Assembly: GCA_035443945.1 (NCBI GenBank)
Contig: DAOMNQ010000048.1
Coordinates: forward strand, 1 to 21,795
Direction of reading: 5' to 3'
Length of the DNA stretch: 21,795 nt
DNA from: CAADGN01 sp035443945
GTDB lineage: Bacteria; Planctomycetota; Phycisphaerae; Phycisphaerales; UBA1924
Both the position numbers and the translations under genes were made by a program. Of the stretch, positions 6,882-14,620 are shown one piece after another. How positions within the stretch are numbered: position 1 is the stretch's first letter; every line of letters begins with the position of its first letter. The notes beneath the pieces were generated by a model. That model was not told where the DNA came from. It saw nothing but the letters and a program-made list of their open reading frames with translations, and ran no database searches.

Positions 6882-9750
6882 CTACGCGGCGATCTACGAC
6901 CAGTACTGGTCCCGCGCCGACCGGTGGGGGTCGTCCTCCTTCGAGGACGCCTCCGAACTGGCGATGCGCATCCTGGTGGCCTGCGGCGGCGGAACCGTCC
7001 TCGACGCCGGCTGCGGCATGGGCGCGCTCGTCCTCGCCCTGCTGCGAGAGGGCGTCGATGCGCAGGGCGTTGACTGCGCCCGGCGCGTCGTCGAGCACGG
7101 CAACGCGCTGGCGCCGGGGCGGTTCGCCGAAGGCTCCGTCCTCGACCTGCCCTTCCCCGACGGTGCGTTCGACACTGTCGTCTGTGCCGACGTGCTCGAG
7201 CATCTCGCCCCCGATGACGCCGACCGCGCGATCGCCGAACTCGTCCGCGTCGCCCGCTCGAACCTCTTCATCACGGTGGCGACGGCAGCCGACCGCGACG
7301 GGACGTGGCACCTCACGGTGCGGCCGCGGGGCTGGTGGGAGGCACGGTTCATCGAGGCCGGCGTCCGCAAGCACCCGCTGATGCAGCGCGTCGTTCCCTA
7401 TGGGCGTGGCGACACCGTCGCCGGCCAGGCCACGCTCGTGTTCGAGAGGGTTCCGCCGCGGGCACGCGACGCCTACCCGCTCGCCTGGCTCGCGCGGGAG
7501 CGCGACCTGCACATGGACATGCTGCGCGAGGCGGGCATCCGGTCCGAGGCCCACGTCGCCCGCTACACCCTCGCCGCGTCGTTCGTCAGGCCGGGCGACA
7601 CGGTCCTCGACGCGGCGTGCGGCATGGGGTACGGATCGCACGTGCTCGCCCGGGCGGGCCGGCCCGCGAGAGTGATCGGCATCGACGCCAGCCCGGCCGC
7701 GGTCGAGTACGCTGCGGCCAACTTCGGCGGGACCGGCAAGGAGGCGCGCGCCCGGCGTCCGGCCGTCGAGTTTCGGGCGGCCGACGTGGCCGACCTCTCC
7801 GCGCTCGGCGACCGCTCGGTCGATCTCGTCGCGTCGTTCGAGACGCTGGAGCACGTGGCGGAGCCGGAGCGGTTCCTCGACGAGGTCCGGCGCGTCCTTC
7901 GGCCCGGCGGGCGGCTCGTCGTCAGCGTGCCGAACCGCTGGGTGGACGAGACGGGAAACGACCCCAACCCGCACCACCTGCACGTCTACGACTGGACGAC
8001 GCTGGCGCGGCAGGTCGAGTCGCGGTTCGTGCTCGAGCGGGCGTATGCGCAGGACGCCGACGGCGGCGTCCACCGCTCCGGCGTTTCCCCTTCGCTCGCC
8101 GAAGCGCCGCTGGGCGCCAACCCCCCCCCCGGCGACCCGGAGTGGTGGATACTCGTCGCCATGGCCGATCCGATCGGGGCGGACCGCGAGGGCTATGCCG
8201 AGTCGGCGTACCCCGACTATCACGACCTGGACGGCTACAACCTGACGGCGTTCGAACGCGACTACCACAACCCGTGGCTGGTGCGCGCCATGGTGTCGAT
8301 CGGCGCTCGAACGGAAAGCCCCGCGCTGCTCCGGAGCCTCGCGGAGCGCACGCTCGAGTCCGCCCCGGCGGGCAGCGCGGACCACGGCGCCGCGCTGTGC
8401 GTGCTCGGGTACCGGATGCTCGAGCGCGGCGACGCCGACGAGATCGCCGCTCTGCTGGCGCGCATCGACGAGTACGACGCCGCGGCGGATGGCACGCCCC
8501 ACGCCTGGCGGTGGCGGATCAGCAACCAGTACCTCGCCGGGCTGCTGCTGCTGCGCACGGGGGACCGCAAGGGCGCGAGGCTCGCGTTCCTGGCGTGCGC
8601 CGACCTGGACCCTGTCCGCTTCGCGCCGCTGCTGGCGACGAAGACCGTCGATGCGCTCTTCCGCGCCGGCCTGCTCAGCGCGTGCGACGGGCGCGCGGGC
8701 GAGGCGCGCAAGGCGTGGACGCGCGGCGTCGAAGAGGCGCGGCGCGTTCTGGCGGGTGAGTGGACCAACGTGGTCGGGCGCGCGGAGCGCCCGGTCTCGT
8801 TCGGCCTGCGCGAGGCGGCCCAGGTGCTCGACATGGCGGTCCGCTGCGGGGACGGGCTGGAGATGCTCGACGAGTGGGCGTCGAGGCCCGGCGTGTCGTG
8901 GGAGCGCACCGCCACGCTCAACTGGTCGAACCAACTGGCGTGGACGCGAAGGATCGAGCGGGCCAAGGCGTGGCTGGAGCGGGAGGCGACGTGGTGGCGG
9001 GCAGAATCCGAGCGGCGCGACCGGATCGTGCGCGAGCGCGAGAGCGAGGTCCTGCGCCTCGAGGAAGCCCGCGACTGGGAGCGGTCTCAGCGGGAGGCGT
9101 GGCGGAAGATCGCCGATGAGCGCGACGAGGCCCTGCGGAAGCAGGCAGACTGGATCGCGCGGCTCGAGCAGGCGCGAGACTGGGCCGACAGCCAGCGCGC
9201 CGCGTGGGAGCGCGAAGCGGAGCGGCTGCGAGAGGCGGCCGACGAGTCGGCGCGATGGGCCGAGGACCGCCGGCACGCTGCCGAGTGGCTCGAACAGGAA
9301 GTCGAGCGAGTCCGGTCGTGGGCGGCGGAACTCGATCGAGCGAGGGCGTGGTCTGACGAACAGCGTGCCGTGTGGGAGCGAAAGTGCGCGGAGGCCGAGG
9401 CGTACACAGAGGAACTGCGGGCCTGGATTGCCGAGTTGGACCGGGTGCGGCATCGGGCGGACGAGGAGCACGCGGCGGAGGTCCGGCGGCTCCATGCCTT
9501 GACTGAAAGTCAGCGGGTTCTGATAATCGGTCTTGAAGCGGAGCGGGAGCAACTGCGCCACGAAGTCCGTCGTCTGGACGAGCGGGTCGGCATAATGCGC
9601 TCCGAACTGGAGCGGCTCTCGAGCCTCCGGGGTCTGCTGCGGGCCGGCGCCAGGAAGGCGCTGCGTCGCGCCGTCGTGGACCCGGGCGTCCTGCACCCTC
9701 TCGACGCCCCTGCTTCTCCCCAGCGTCCGGCCGACGGCGCGTCGGCATGA
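6868..9750 (+). CDS. Tandem methyltransferase / helical / long coiled-coil protein, candidate polysaccharide chain terminator and length ruler
   Basis: A 960-residue protein. Methyltransferase 1 covers ~1-200, with VLDAGCGMG at 44-52 and DVLEHL near 107. Methyltransferase 2 covers ~205-440, with VLDAACGMGYG at 246-256, FETLEHV at 324-330 and VLRPGGRLVVSVPNRW. Residues ~465-690 form an alpha-helical region with TPR-like Ala/Leu spacing, starting after ERDYHNPWLVRAMV. Residues 696-~892 are a coiled coil of 35-residue repeats with fixed tryptophans, followed by a basic tail. Inference: SAM-dependent modification of two positions on a glycan, with the coil as spacer or scaffold. In E. coli O8/O9a, WbdD caps the chain and its coiled coil sets length; no kinase domain is seen here. 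The start overlaps the Wzt-like gene by 14 nt and the end (ATGA) overlaps an ATG of the next frame. A C10 run at 8121-8130 lies in methyltransferase 2. Domain calls are firm and the role is a hypothesis. Confidence 0.88.
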   Translation: MSGTDYAAIYDQYWSRADRWGSSSFEDASELAMRILVACGGGTVLDAGCGMGALVLALLREGVDAQGVDCARRVVEHGNALAPGRFAEGSVLDLPFPDGAFDTVVCADVLEHLAPDDADRAIAELVRVARSNLFITVATAADRDGTWHLTVRPRGWWEARFIEAGVRKHPLMQRVVPYGRGDTVAGQATLVFERVPPRARDAYPLAWLARERDLHMDMLREAGIRSEAHVARYTLAASFVRPGDTVLDAACGMGYGSHVLARAGRPARVIGIDASPAAVEYAAANFGGTGKEARARRPAVEFRAADVADLSALGDRSVDLVASFETLEHVAEPERFLDEVRRVLRPGGRLVVSVPNRWVDETGNDPNPHHLHVYDWTTLARQVESRFVLERAYAQDADGGVHRSGVSPSLAEAPLGANPPPGDPEWWILVAMADPIGADREGYAESAYPDYHDLDGYNLTAFERDYHNPWLVRAMVSIGARTESPALLRSLAERTLESAPAGSADHGAALCVLGYRMLERGDADEIAALLARIDEYDAAADGTPHAWRWRISNQYLAGLLLLRTGDRKGARLAFLACADLDPVRFAPLLATKTVDALFRAGLLSACDGRAGEARKAWTRGVEEARRVLAGEWTNVVGRAERPVSFGLREAAQVLDMAVRCGDGLEMLDEWASRPGVSWERTATLNWSNQLAWTRRIERAKAWLEREATWWRAESERRDRIVRERESEVLRLEEARDWERSQREAWRKIADERDEALRKQADWIARLEQARDWADSQRAAWEREAERLREAADESARWAEDRRHAAEWLEQEVERVRSWAAELDRARAWSDEQRAVWERKCAEAEAYTEELRAWIAELDRVRHRADEEHAAEVRRLHALTESQRVLIIGLEAEREQLRHEVRRLDERVGIMRSELERLSSLRGLLRAGARKALRRAVVDPGVLHPLDAPASPQRPADGASA
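8121..8130 (+). repeat. C10 homopolymer inside the tandem methyltransferase gene
   Basis: Ten consecutive C bases encode the Pro-Pro-Pro of GANPPPGDPE, near the end of the second methyltransferase domain. A one-base slip would remove the helical and coiled-coil regions. The bases are plain to see; the role is not known. Confidence 0.9.
8953..9540 (+). repeat. 35-residue (five-heptad) coding repeats with invariant Trp
   Basis: Residues 696-730, 731-765, 766-800, 801-821 (short by 14), 822-856 and a degenerate 857-~892 align as one repeat. Trp falls at repeat position 7 in the first five units, at 15 in units 1, 2, 3 and 5, and at 32 (or its equivalent) in units 2-5. A core such as LEQARDWADSQRAAWERE is shared. 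The unit is exactly five heptads, and the short unit lacks exactly two, so coil register is kept. Confidence 0.8.
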
Positions 9751-9815
9751 GGCGGACGGGCGCGGCGCTCCGATTCGGCGAAGGGTGGATGTTCGGCGAA
9801 GTTGAAAGGCGGGCG

Positions 9816-12356
9816 ATGATCGATCCCAACCGTCCCGATTTCGAGAGCACGCCGGCCTCCGCGGGCCGGGCGGGTTTCGAGTACCGGCGCGAGGGCGAGC
9901 CGGGGCCGCCGGCTGTCAGTATCGTGACGCCGTTCTTCAACACCCCCCCCTCGGTCTTCGATCAGACGGCGCGTACGGTCTTCCGGCAGTCGCTCCAGAA
10001 CTTCGAGTGGATCATCATCAACGATGGCTCCACCGACCGCGAAGCGCTCGCGGGGCTGGACCGGTTCCGCGCTGACGCCCGCGTCCGCGTGCTGGACCTC
10101 GCGCGCAACAGCGGCCCCAGCGCGGCCCGGAACGCGGGCTTCGCGGCGGCGCGGGCGGACCTGGTCTTCCAACTCGACGCCGACGATCTCATCGAGCCGA
10201 CCGCGCTCGAGAAACTCGCCTGGTTCCTGCACTCGAACCCGCAGCACTCGTTTGCGCACGGGTTCGAGGTCGGCTTCGACGCACAGCGGTATCTCTACCC
10301 GCTCGGCTTCAACAACGGGGCGGCGTTCCTGCGCGAGTGCCTCTGCGGCGGGCACGCCGTGATGGTGCGGCGCGACGCGCACGGCGCGGTCGGCGGCTAC
10401 GACGAGTCCATCCGCGGGGGGATGGAGGACTGGGAGTTCTGGCTCCGGTGCGCCGACGCCGGGATGTGGGGCGCGACCGTGCCCGAGTATCTCAGTTGGT
10501 ACCGTCGCCGCGAGAACCACGGCGCGGCGTGGGAGAACTGGGACGGAGCGGAACGGCAGCAGCGTTTCGCGCGCTTCCTGCGGGAGCGCTACCCAGCGCT
10601 GTACGCCGGGCGGTTTCCGGCGCCGGAGCCGCGACCGCCGCTGCCCTACGAGAGCCTCCGTGAGCGTCCGCCCTTCGCCAATCCGCTCGCGCGTCGCGCG
10701 CCGCGCGTGCTGATGCTCCTGCCCTGGCTGCGGATGGGCGGGGCGGACCGCTGGAACCTGGACCTGACGCGGCTGCTGGCTCGGCGCGGGTACGAGGTGA
10801 CGATCTGCACGACGCTGGAGCACGAGGATCCGTGGCTGCCCGCCTTCGCGGAGTTCACGCCCGACATCTTCTCGCTGCACCGGATCGCGCGCCTCGCGGA
10901 CCATCCCGCGCTGGTGCGGCACCTGGTCGAGTCCCGCCGGCCGGATGCCGTGCTCATCAGCAACAGCGAGTTCGGCTACCGCCTGCTGCCGTACCTGCGC
11001 GCCCACTGCCCAGAGCCGGCGTACCTCGACTACAACCACATGGAGGAGGAGTACTGGAACAACGGCGGGCACCCCCGGAGCGGCGCGGGCTGGCAGAGCC
11101 TGCTGGACCTGAGCGTGGTCTCGAGCGATCACCTGCGCGGCTGGATGGCGTCACGCGGCGCGGAGCGCGAGCGGATCGAGGTCTGTTACACCAGCATCGA
11201 CACCGACGCCTGGCGCCCCATGCCGGAGGAGAGGGCGCGGATCCGACGCGAACTCGGCGTGACCGACGGGCAGTGCCTCATCCTCTTCTCGGGGCGGCTG
11301 TGCGCCCAGAAGCAACCCCGGGTGCTCGCAGGAGCGATCAAGCGGCTGGCCGCGCGGACCTCGTCGTTCGTCGCGCTCGTCGTCGGCGACGGCGAGGACC
11401 GCCCTTGGCTCGAACGCTTCATCGAGGCGAACGGACTGGTCGATCGGCTCCGCCTGCTCGGGGAGCGCCCCGCCGACGAGATGCCCGCGATCAACGCCGC
11501 GTGCGACGTCTTCTTCCTGCCGTCGCAGTGGGAGGGGATCGCGCTCTCGGTGTACGAGGCGATGGCGACAGGGCTGACGGTGGTCGGCGCGGTGGTCGGC
11601 GGGCAGGCGGAACTGGTGACGCCGGACACGGGCATCCTGATCGAGAAGGGGACCGAGGAGGAGGAAAGCGAGCGGTACGCCGACGCGCTCGAGCGGCTGG
11701 TGCGCGATCCGGCCGTCCGGGCGCGCATGGGGGCAGCGGCGCGCGAGCGCGTCCGCGCTGGCTTCCGGCTCGAAGAAGCGGGCGACCGAATGGTCGAACT
11801 GTTCGAGTTGGCGCGCCGGCGTGGCGTCGAGTCGCCGCGTCCGGCCATCGACACCGCGCTGGCGCGTGAACTCGCCACGCAGGCGGTGGAATCGACGCGA
11901 GTGGCGCGGCTGGCCGAGTGGCTGTGGCGCGAGCGGGAGCGGATGCTCGACGAGGCCCGATGGGCCGCCGAACCGGCCGCAGACCCGCGGCTGGCGGAGG
12001 AGCGGGCGATCGTCGAACTCAAGAGCATCGAGTCGTCGCGCGCGTGGCGGCTGGTGCAGGCGGCGAAACGAACGCTGCCGTACCGCCTGGCGGCGCGGGT
12101 GCGGTTCGGGCATGGGTGGGACGCGGTTGATTCCGCGGAGCGGCCCGGCGTCAGGCTGGCCCGGATCAGGAACAGCCGCTCGTATCGCGTGATCGAGCGC
12201 CTCAAGCGGACCGGGGTCTACCGCTGGTACACTCGACGCCGTCGGGCGCGCGTCGGCGAGCGCGAGCGGCGAGAGCCGGGGATCGTCGTCCGTTGCGATG
12301 TCGGGCAACGCGGCGTCTCCCGCGACAACGTCGGATCCGAAGGGTTGAGCCGATGA
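9816..12356 (+). CDS. Bifunctional GT2-GT4 fusion glycosyltransferase
   Basis: An 846-residue protein. The N-terminal GT2 (GT-A) domain, ~33-290, has VSIVTPFFN, IINDGSTD, the metal-binding DADD at 121-124 and the acceptor-side GGMEDWEFWLRC. The C-terminal GT4 (GT-B) domain, ~296-660, has VLMLLPWLRMGGADRWNLDL at its start, LFSGRLCAQKQP, VVGDGEDRPWL, and the EX7E nucleotide-sugar motif with E573 and E581 (PSQWEGIALSVYEAMATG). It probably adds two successive sugars to the exported chain. The last ~180 residues are helical and basic, with two similar motifs (SSRAWRLVQAAKR and NSRSYRVIERLKR). Start: the ATG at 9816 has AAAGG upstream. Earlier in-frame ATGs at 9747 (overlapping the previous stop as ATGA) and 9789 are possible but add an unlikely peptide. 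A C8 run sits at 9943-9950 in the GT2 domain. The end overlaps the next gene by 4 nt. Confidence 0.9.
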   Translation: MIDPNRPDFESTPASAGRAGFEYRREGEPGPPAVSIVTPFFNTPPSVFDQTARTVFRQSLQNFEWIIINDGSTDREALAGLDRFRADARVRVLDLARNSGPSAARNAGFAAARADLVFQLDADDLIEPTALEKLAWFLHSNPQHSFAHGFEVGFDAQRYLYPLGFNNGAAFLRECLCGGHAVMVRRDAHGAVGGYDESIRGGMEDWEFWLRCADAGMWGATVPEYLSWYRRRENHGAAWENWDGAERQQRFARFLRERYPALYAGRFPAPEPRPPLPYESLRERPPFANPLARRAPRVLMLLPWLRMGGADRWNLDLTRLLARRGYEVTICTTLEHEDPWLPAFAEFTPDIFSLHRIARLADHPALVRHLVESRRPDAVLISNSEFGYRLLPYLRAHCPEPAYLDYNHMEEEYWNNGGHPRSGAGWQSLLDLSVVSSDHLRGWMASRGAERERIEVCYTSIDTDAWRPMPEERARIRRELGVTDGQCLILFSGRLCAQKQPRVLAGAIKRLAARTSSFVALVVGDGEDRPWLERFIEANGLVDRLRLLGERPADEMPAINAACDVFFLPSQWEGIALSVYEAMATGLTVVGAVVGGQAELVTPDTGILIEKGTEEEESERYADALERLVRDPAVRARMGAAARERVRAGFRLEEAGDRMVELFELARRRGVESPRPAIDTALARELATQAVESTRVARLAEWLWRERERMLDEARWAAEPAADPRLAEERAIVELKSIESSRAWRLVQAAKRTLPYRLAARVRFGHGWDAVDSAERPGVRLARIRNSRSYRVIERLKRTGVYRWYTRRRRARVGERERREPGIVVRCDVGQRGVSRDNVGSEGLSR

Positions 12357-14506
12357 CGATCAGTGAATCCGGGGTGCGCCCGCAGCCTCGCCCCGACGAG
12401 TCCCGGGCGAACCGGGACGGCCCTGACGCCGCGCCTGGCTCGCGGGAGTCAGACCTCGAGACCGGAGGGCGGCAGGACCGCCGCCCCCATATCGCAACGG
12501 TCGTGTTCCTCTGCGTGTGGGCGGCGTGGACCGCGCTGTTGATCGCGATCCACGTCCGCGACCCGGGCCTTCATATCGGCGGATGGTGGAACGACTCGAA
12601 CGTGGTCAACGCAAGCCGCTTCTTCGACCGCTTCGGGCTGGGCATGACCGGGGGGCTTCCGTGCATCGAGACGGCGCTGCGCGACGGGAAGCCCGGCTCC
12701 GTCTACGCGACCTACCCCCCGGGGCCGTACTGGATACACGAGGCTGTCAAGAGGCTTGGCGCCGGACCGATCGAGGGGCGTTCCGACATCATGGTCTACC
12801 GGGTTGTCGCGCAGTCGGCAGGCTCGCTCGGTGCGTTGCTCGCCTTCTTCGTGTTCTCCCGGATCGCGCGCAGCGCCCCGATCGGCGCTCTGGCCGGGTG
12901 CTTCTACATGCTCTCGGTGCCCTTCGCGGGCTTCTCGTCCATGTTCCGCATCGACGCGTACGAGATTCCACTGCTGTTCGGACTGATGGCCTGCTGGCTC
13001 AGGTTCGAGTCGGCGACGACACGGCGGCGGCGCATCGTCTGGGCCGGGGTCACCGCGCTTCTCTTCTTCGTCGACGGCTGGATCACGTTCGAGAACGTCC
13101 TCATCTTCGGCGCATTCGTTGCAGGCCGGACGCTCTTCCGCCTGCGGCTCAAAGACCTGGCGGGCGCGGCGGTCGTGGGCCTGATGCCGGTCCTGGTGCT
13201 GCTCATCCGCGTCCTTCACAACGGCGCCGCCCTCGGGGGCGGCTGGCGTGCCGGGCTTGCCTCGCTCTCCGGCGGGGCGGAGAAGCGGGCCATGGGCGCG
13301 ATGAACGCCGACACGCTGGACCGTTTCTTCCCGCGCTGGCTCGCCCGGCTCGGCTGGCCGTGGAGCGGAAGCCCGTCGCTCGACTACGACCGGCAGTTCT
13401 TCTATCCGGCGCTCGATCCCTGGGTGCTCGCACCGGCCATGCTCCTCGGCGGCGCGCTGCTGGCCGTGTGGAGCCGCGATTCCACCCGCCCGGCCCGGCT
13501 CGCCGTCGTCAACGGATTGCTGCTCCTGGCCGGCGGATCGCTCTGGTTCGCGCTCATGACGGAGCACGCTTTCGTCCACGACTTCATCGTGTTGCTGCTC
13601 ATGCCCGGGATCGCACTGCTCATGGCGGGTGTCTGCCACGGGGCAGCGCAGTCGCTGAGAGACCGGGCGGCGCGACGATCGGCGACAGTGGTGGCCGTTC
13701 CCCTGCTGCTTGTCACGCTGATCGCGGGATTTCTGTCGAACCTGCGCTACAGCGACGTCCTGAACCAGGTCTTCCATCTCGACGACAGTGTGCGCCAGCG
13801 CGTCGATAGGGCGCGCACGACCTTCGACCACCTGGCGCTCGCCGGCCTGGCCATGGGCGACGTTGACCGGATCACCATTCAGCCGATGTTCCCGGTGCGG
13901 GCCGCCGCCCTGAACCGACCTTTCAACTTCCAGATCGACATGCAGACGCTTCCCGACGGCCTCGCCCCCGACGAAGCGTTGTACATCGAGACCTGGTGGC
14001 CGGAGACCAAGGCGCTCGCGGCCGAGGCGCTGCGGCGATTCGGCCTCCCCGGCGTCGTCACGCCCCCGCCGGAGTTCGGGGTCATCTTCCGTGGGGGATC
14101 GGACGGCGCCTCGCCGGCCCGTGTGCGGCTCCAGGAATGGTTCACTCTTACGTCGGTACGCTGGGCGCCCACCCTCGACGGCCGCTCGCGCGCCCTTGCC
14201 CTGCGCATCGACGGCCAGTTCGACCAGAAGCGAGCGGACAGGTACGTCTTCACGCTCCGCGTGATCGACCAGCACGGCCGGCAGGTCGACGCGAAGGCCA
14301 CTCGTCTCTCGTGGTCGTCGGTCCGCGACGGCCGAACGGGCCTCGTCACGCTCATCCTTGCGAGCGACGTGCCCGTCCAGGGAACCGTCCTGAGGCTCGA
14401 CGTCTGGGACACCGAGACGGCCGCATTCGCCACGATGCAGGTTGAGCAACTCCCGGACTGGATGAGAGTGAGCGACGACGGTCGCAGGCTCGAATGGGAC
14501 GGCTAG
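12353..14506 (+). CDS. Multi-spanning GT-C-like membrane protein with soluble C-terminal beta domain
   Basis: A 717-residue protein starting at an ATGA overlap with the upstream stop, so translation is probably coupled. A polar ~45-residue N-terminus precedes a first membrane segment (TVVFLCVWAAWTALLIAI). A long loop follows (HIGGWWNDSNVVNASRF, then ATYPPGPYWIHEAVKRLG near 119-135). This acidic first loop and the YPPGPYW motif recall ArnT/PMT-type GT-C enzymes, which use polyprenyl-phosphate sugars outside the membrane. About eight to ten hydrophobic segments continue to roughly residue 465 (LLLVTLIAGFLSNL). The remaining ~250 residues are soluble, with a beta-rich end (ALALRIDGQFDQ, RYVFTLRVIDQHGRQ, LRLDVWDTE). 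No full GT39 signature is visible, so the enzymatic role is a hypothesis; an uncharacterised membrane protein of the export operon is the cautious description. It is the last gene of the operon. Confidence 0.78.
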   Translation: MTISESGVRPQPRPDESRANRDGPDAAPGSRESDLETGGRQDRRPHIATVVFLCVWAAWTALLIAIHVRDPGLHIGGWWNDSNVVNASRFFDRFGLGMTGGLPCIETALRDGKPGSVYATYPPGPYWIHEAVKRLGAGPIEGRSDIMVYRVVAQSAGSLGALLAFFVFSRIARSAPIGALAGCFYMLSVPFAGFSSMFRIDAYEIPLLFGLMACWLRFESATTRRRRIVWAGVTALLFFVDGWITFENVLIFGAFVAGRTLFRLRLKDLAGAAVVGLMPVLVLLIRVLHNGAALGGGWRAGLASLSGGAEKRAMGAMNADTLDRFFPRWLARLGWPWSGSPSLDYDRQFFYPALDPWVLAPAMLLGGALLAVWSRDSTRPARLAVVNGLLLLAGGSLWFALMTEHAFVHDFIVLLLMPGIALLMAGVCHGAAQSLRDRAARRSATVVAVPLLLVTLIAGFLSNLRYSDVLNQVFHLDDSVRQRVDRARTTFDHLALAGLAMGDVDRITIQPMFPVRAAALNRPFNFQIDMQTLPDGLAPDEALYIETWWPETKALAAEALRRFGLPGVVTPPPEFGVIFRGGSDGASPARVRLQEWFTLTSVRWAPTLDGRSRALALRIDGQFDQKRADRYVFTLRVIDQHGRQVDAKATRLSWSSVRDGRTGLVTLILASDVPVQGTVLRLDVWDTETAAFATMQVEQLPDWMRVSDDGRRLEWDG

Positions 14507-14507
14507 A

Positions 14508-14532
14508 GGCGCGGCGCGCAGCGTTCCGCGCC
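14508..14532 (+). terminator. Weak hairpin after the export operon
   Basis: GGCGCGG at 14508-14514 pairs with CCGCGCC at 14526-14532 across an 11-nt loop, directly after the stop at 14506. There is no T-run, so termination is only possible. The rest of the 114-nt gap holds the putative nuoD promoter and nothing else I can name. Confidence 0.3.
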
Positions 14533-14593
14533 ACCACCGGCGGCGCCGCCCGCGCTGCTTCCTGATCGCTCCCTTCCACCTTCGCCCTCCGCC

Positions 14594-14599
14594 TAAACT
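14594..14599 (+). promoter_or_regulatory. Possible -10 box TAAACT upstream of nuoD
   Basis: TAAACTC ends about 21 nt before the ATG at 14621 and matches the TANACTC pattern seen before 4660 and 19911. Its presence suggests nuoD is transcribed separately from the polysaccharide operon. Confidence 0.35.
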
Positions 14600-14620
14600 C
14601 CCGCCCCAGGGAACCACGCC

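Noticed and set aside
6871..9696. 941-residue open frame on the minus strand opposite the tandem methyltransferase gene
   Set aside because: The translation is Arg/Pro/Leu-rich with no domain motifs. The plus strand has two methyltransferase signatures and a regular coiled coil.
12230..12235. TACACT box near the 3' end of the GT2-GT4 gene
   Set aside because: It lies inside coding sequence (WYTRR), about 117 nt before the next start, which is translationally coupled by an ATGA overlap, so a promoter there is not needed.
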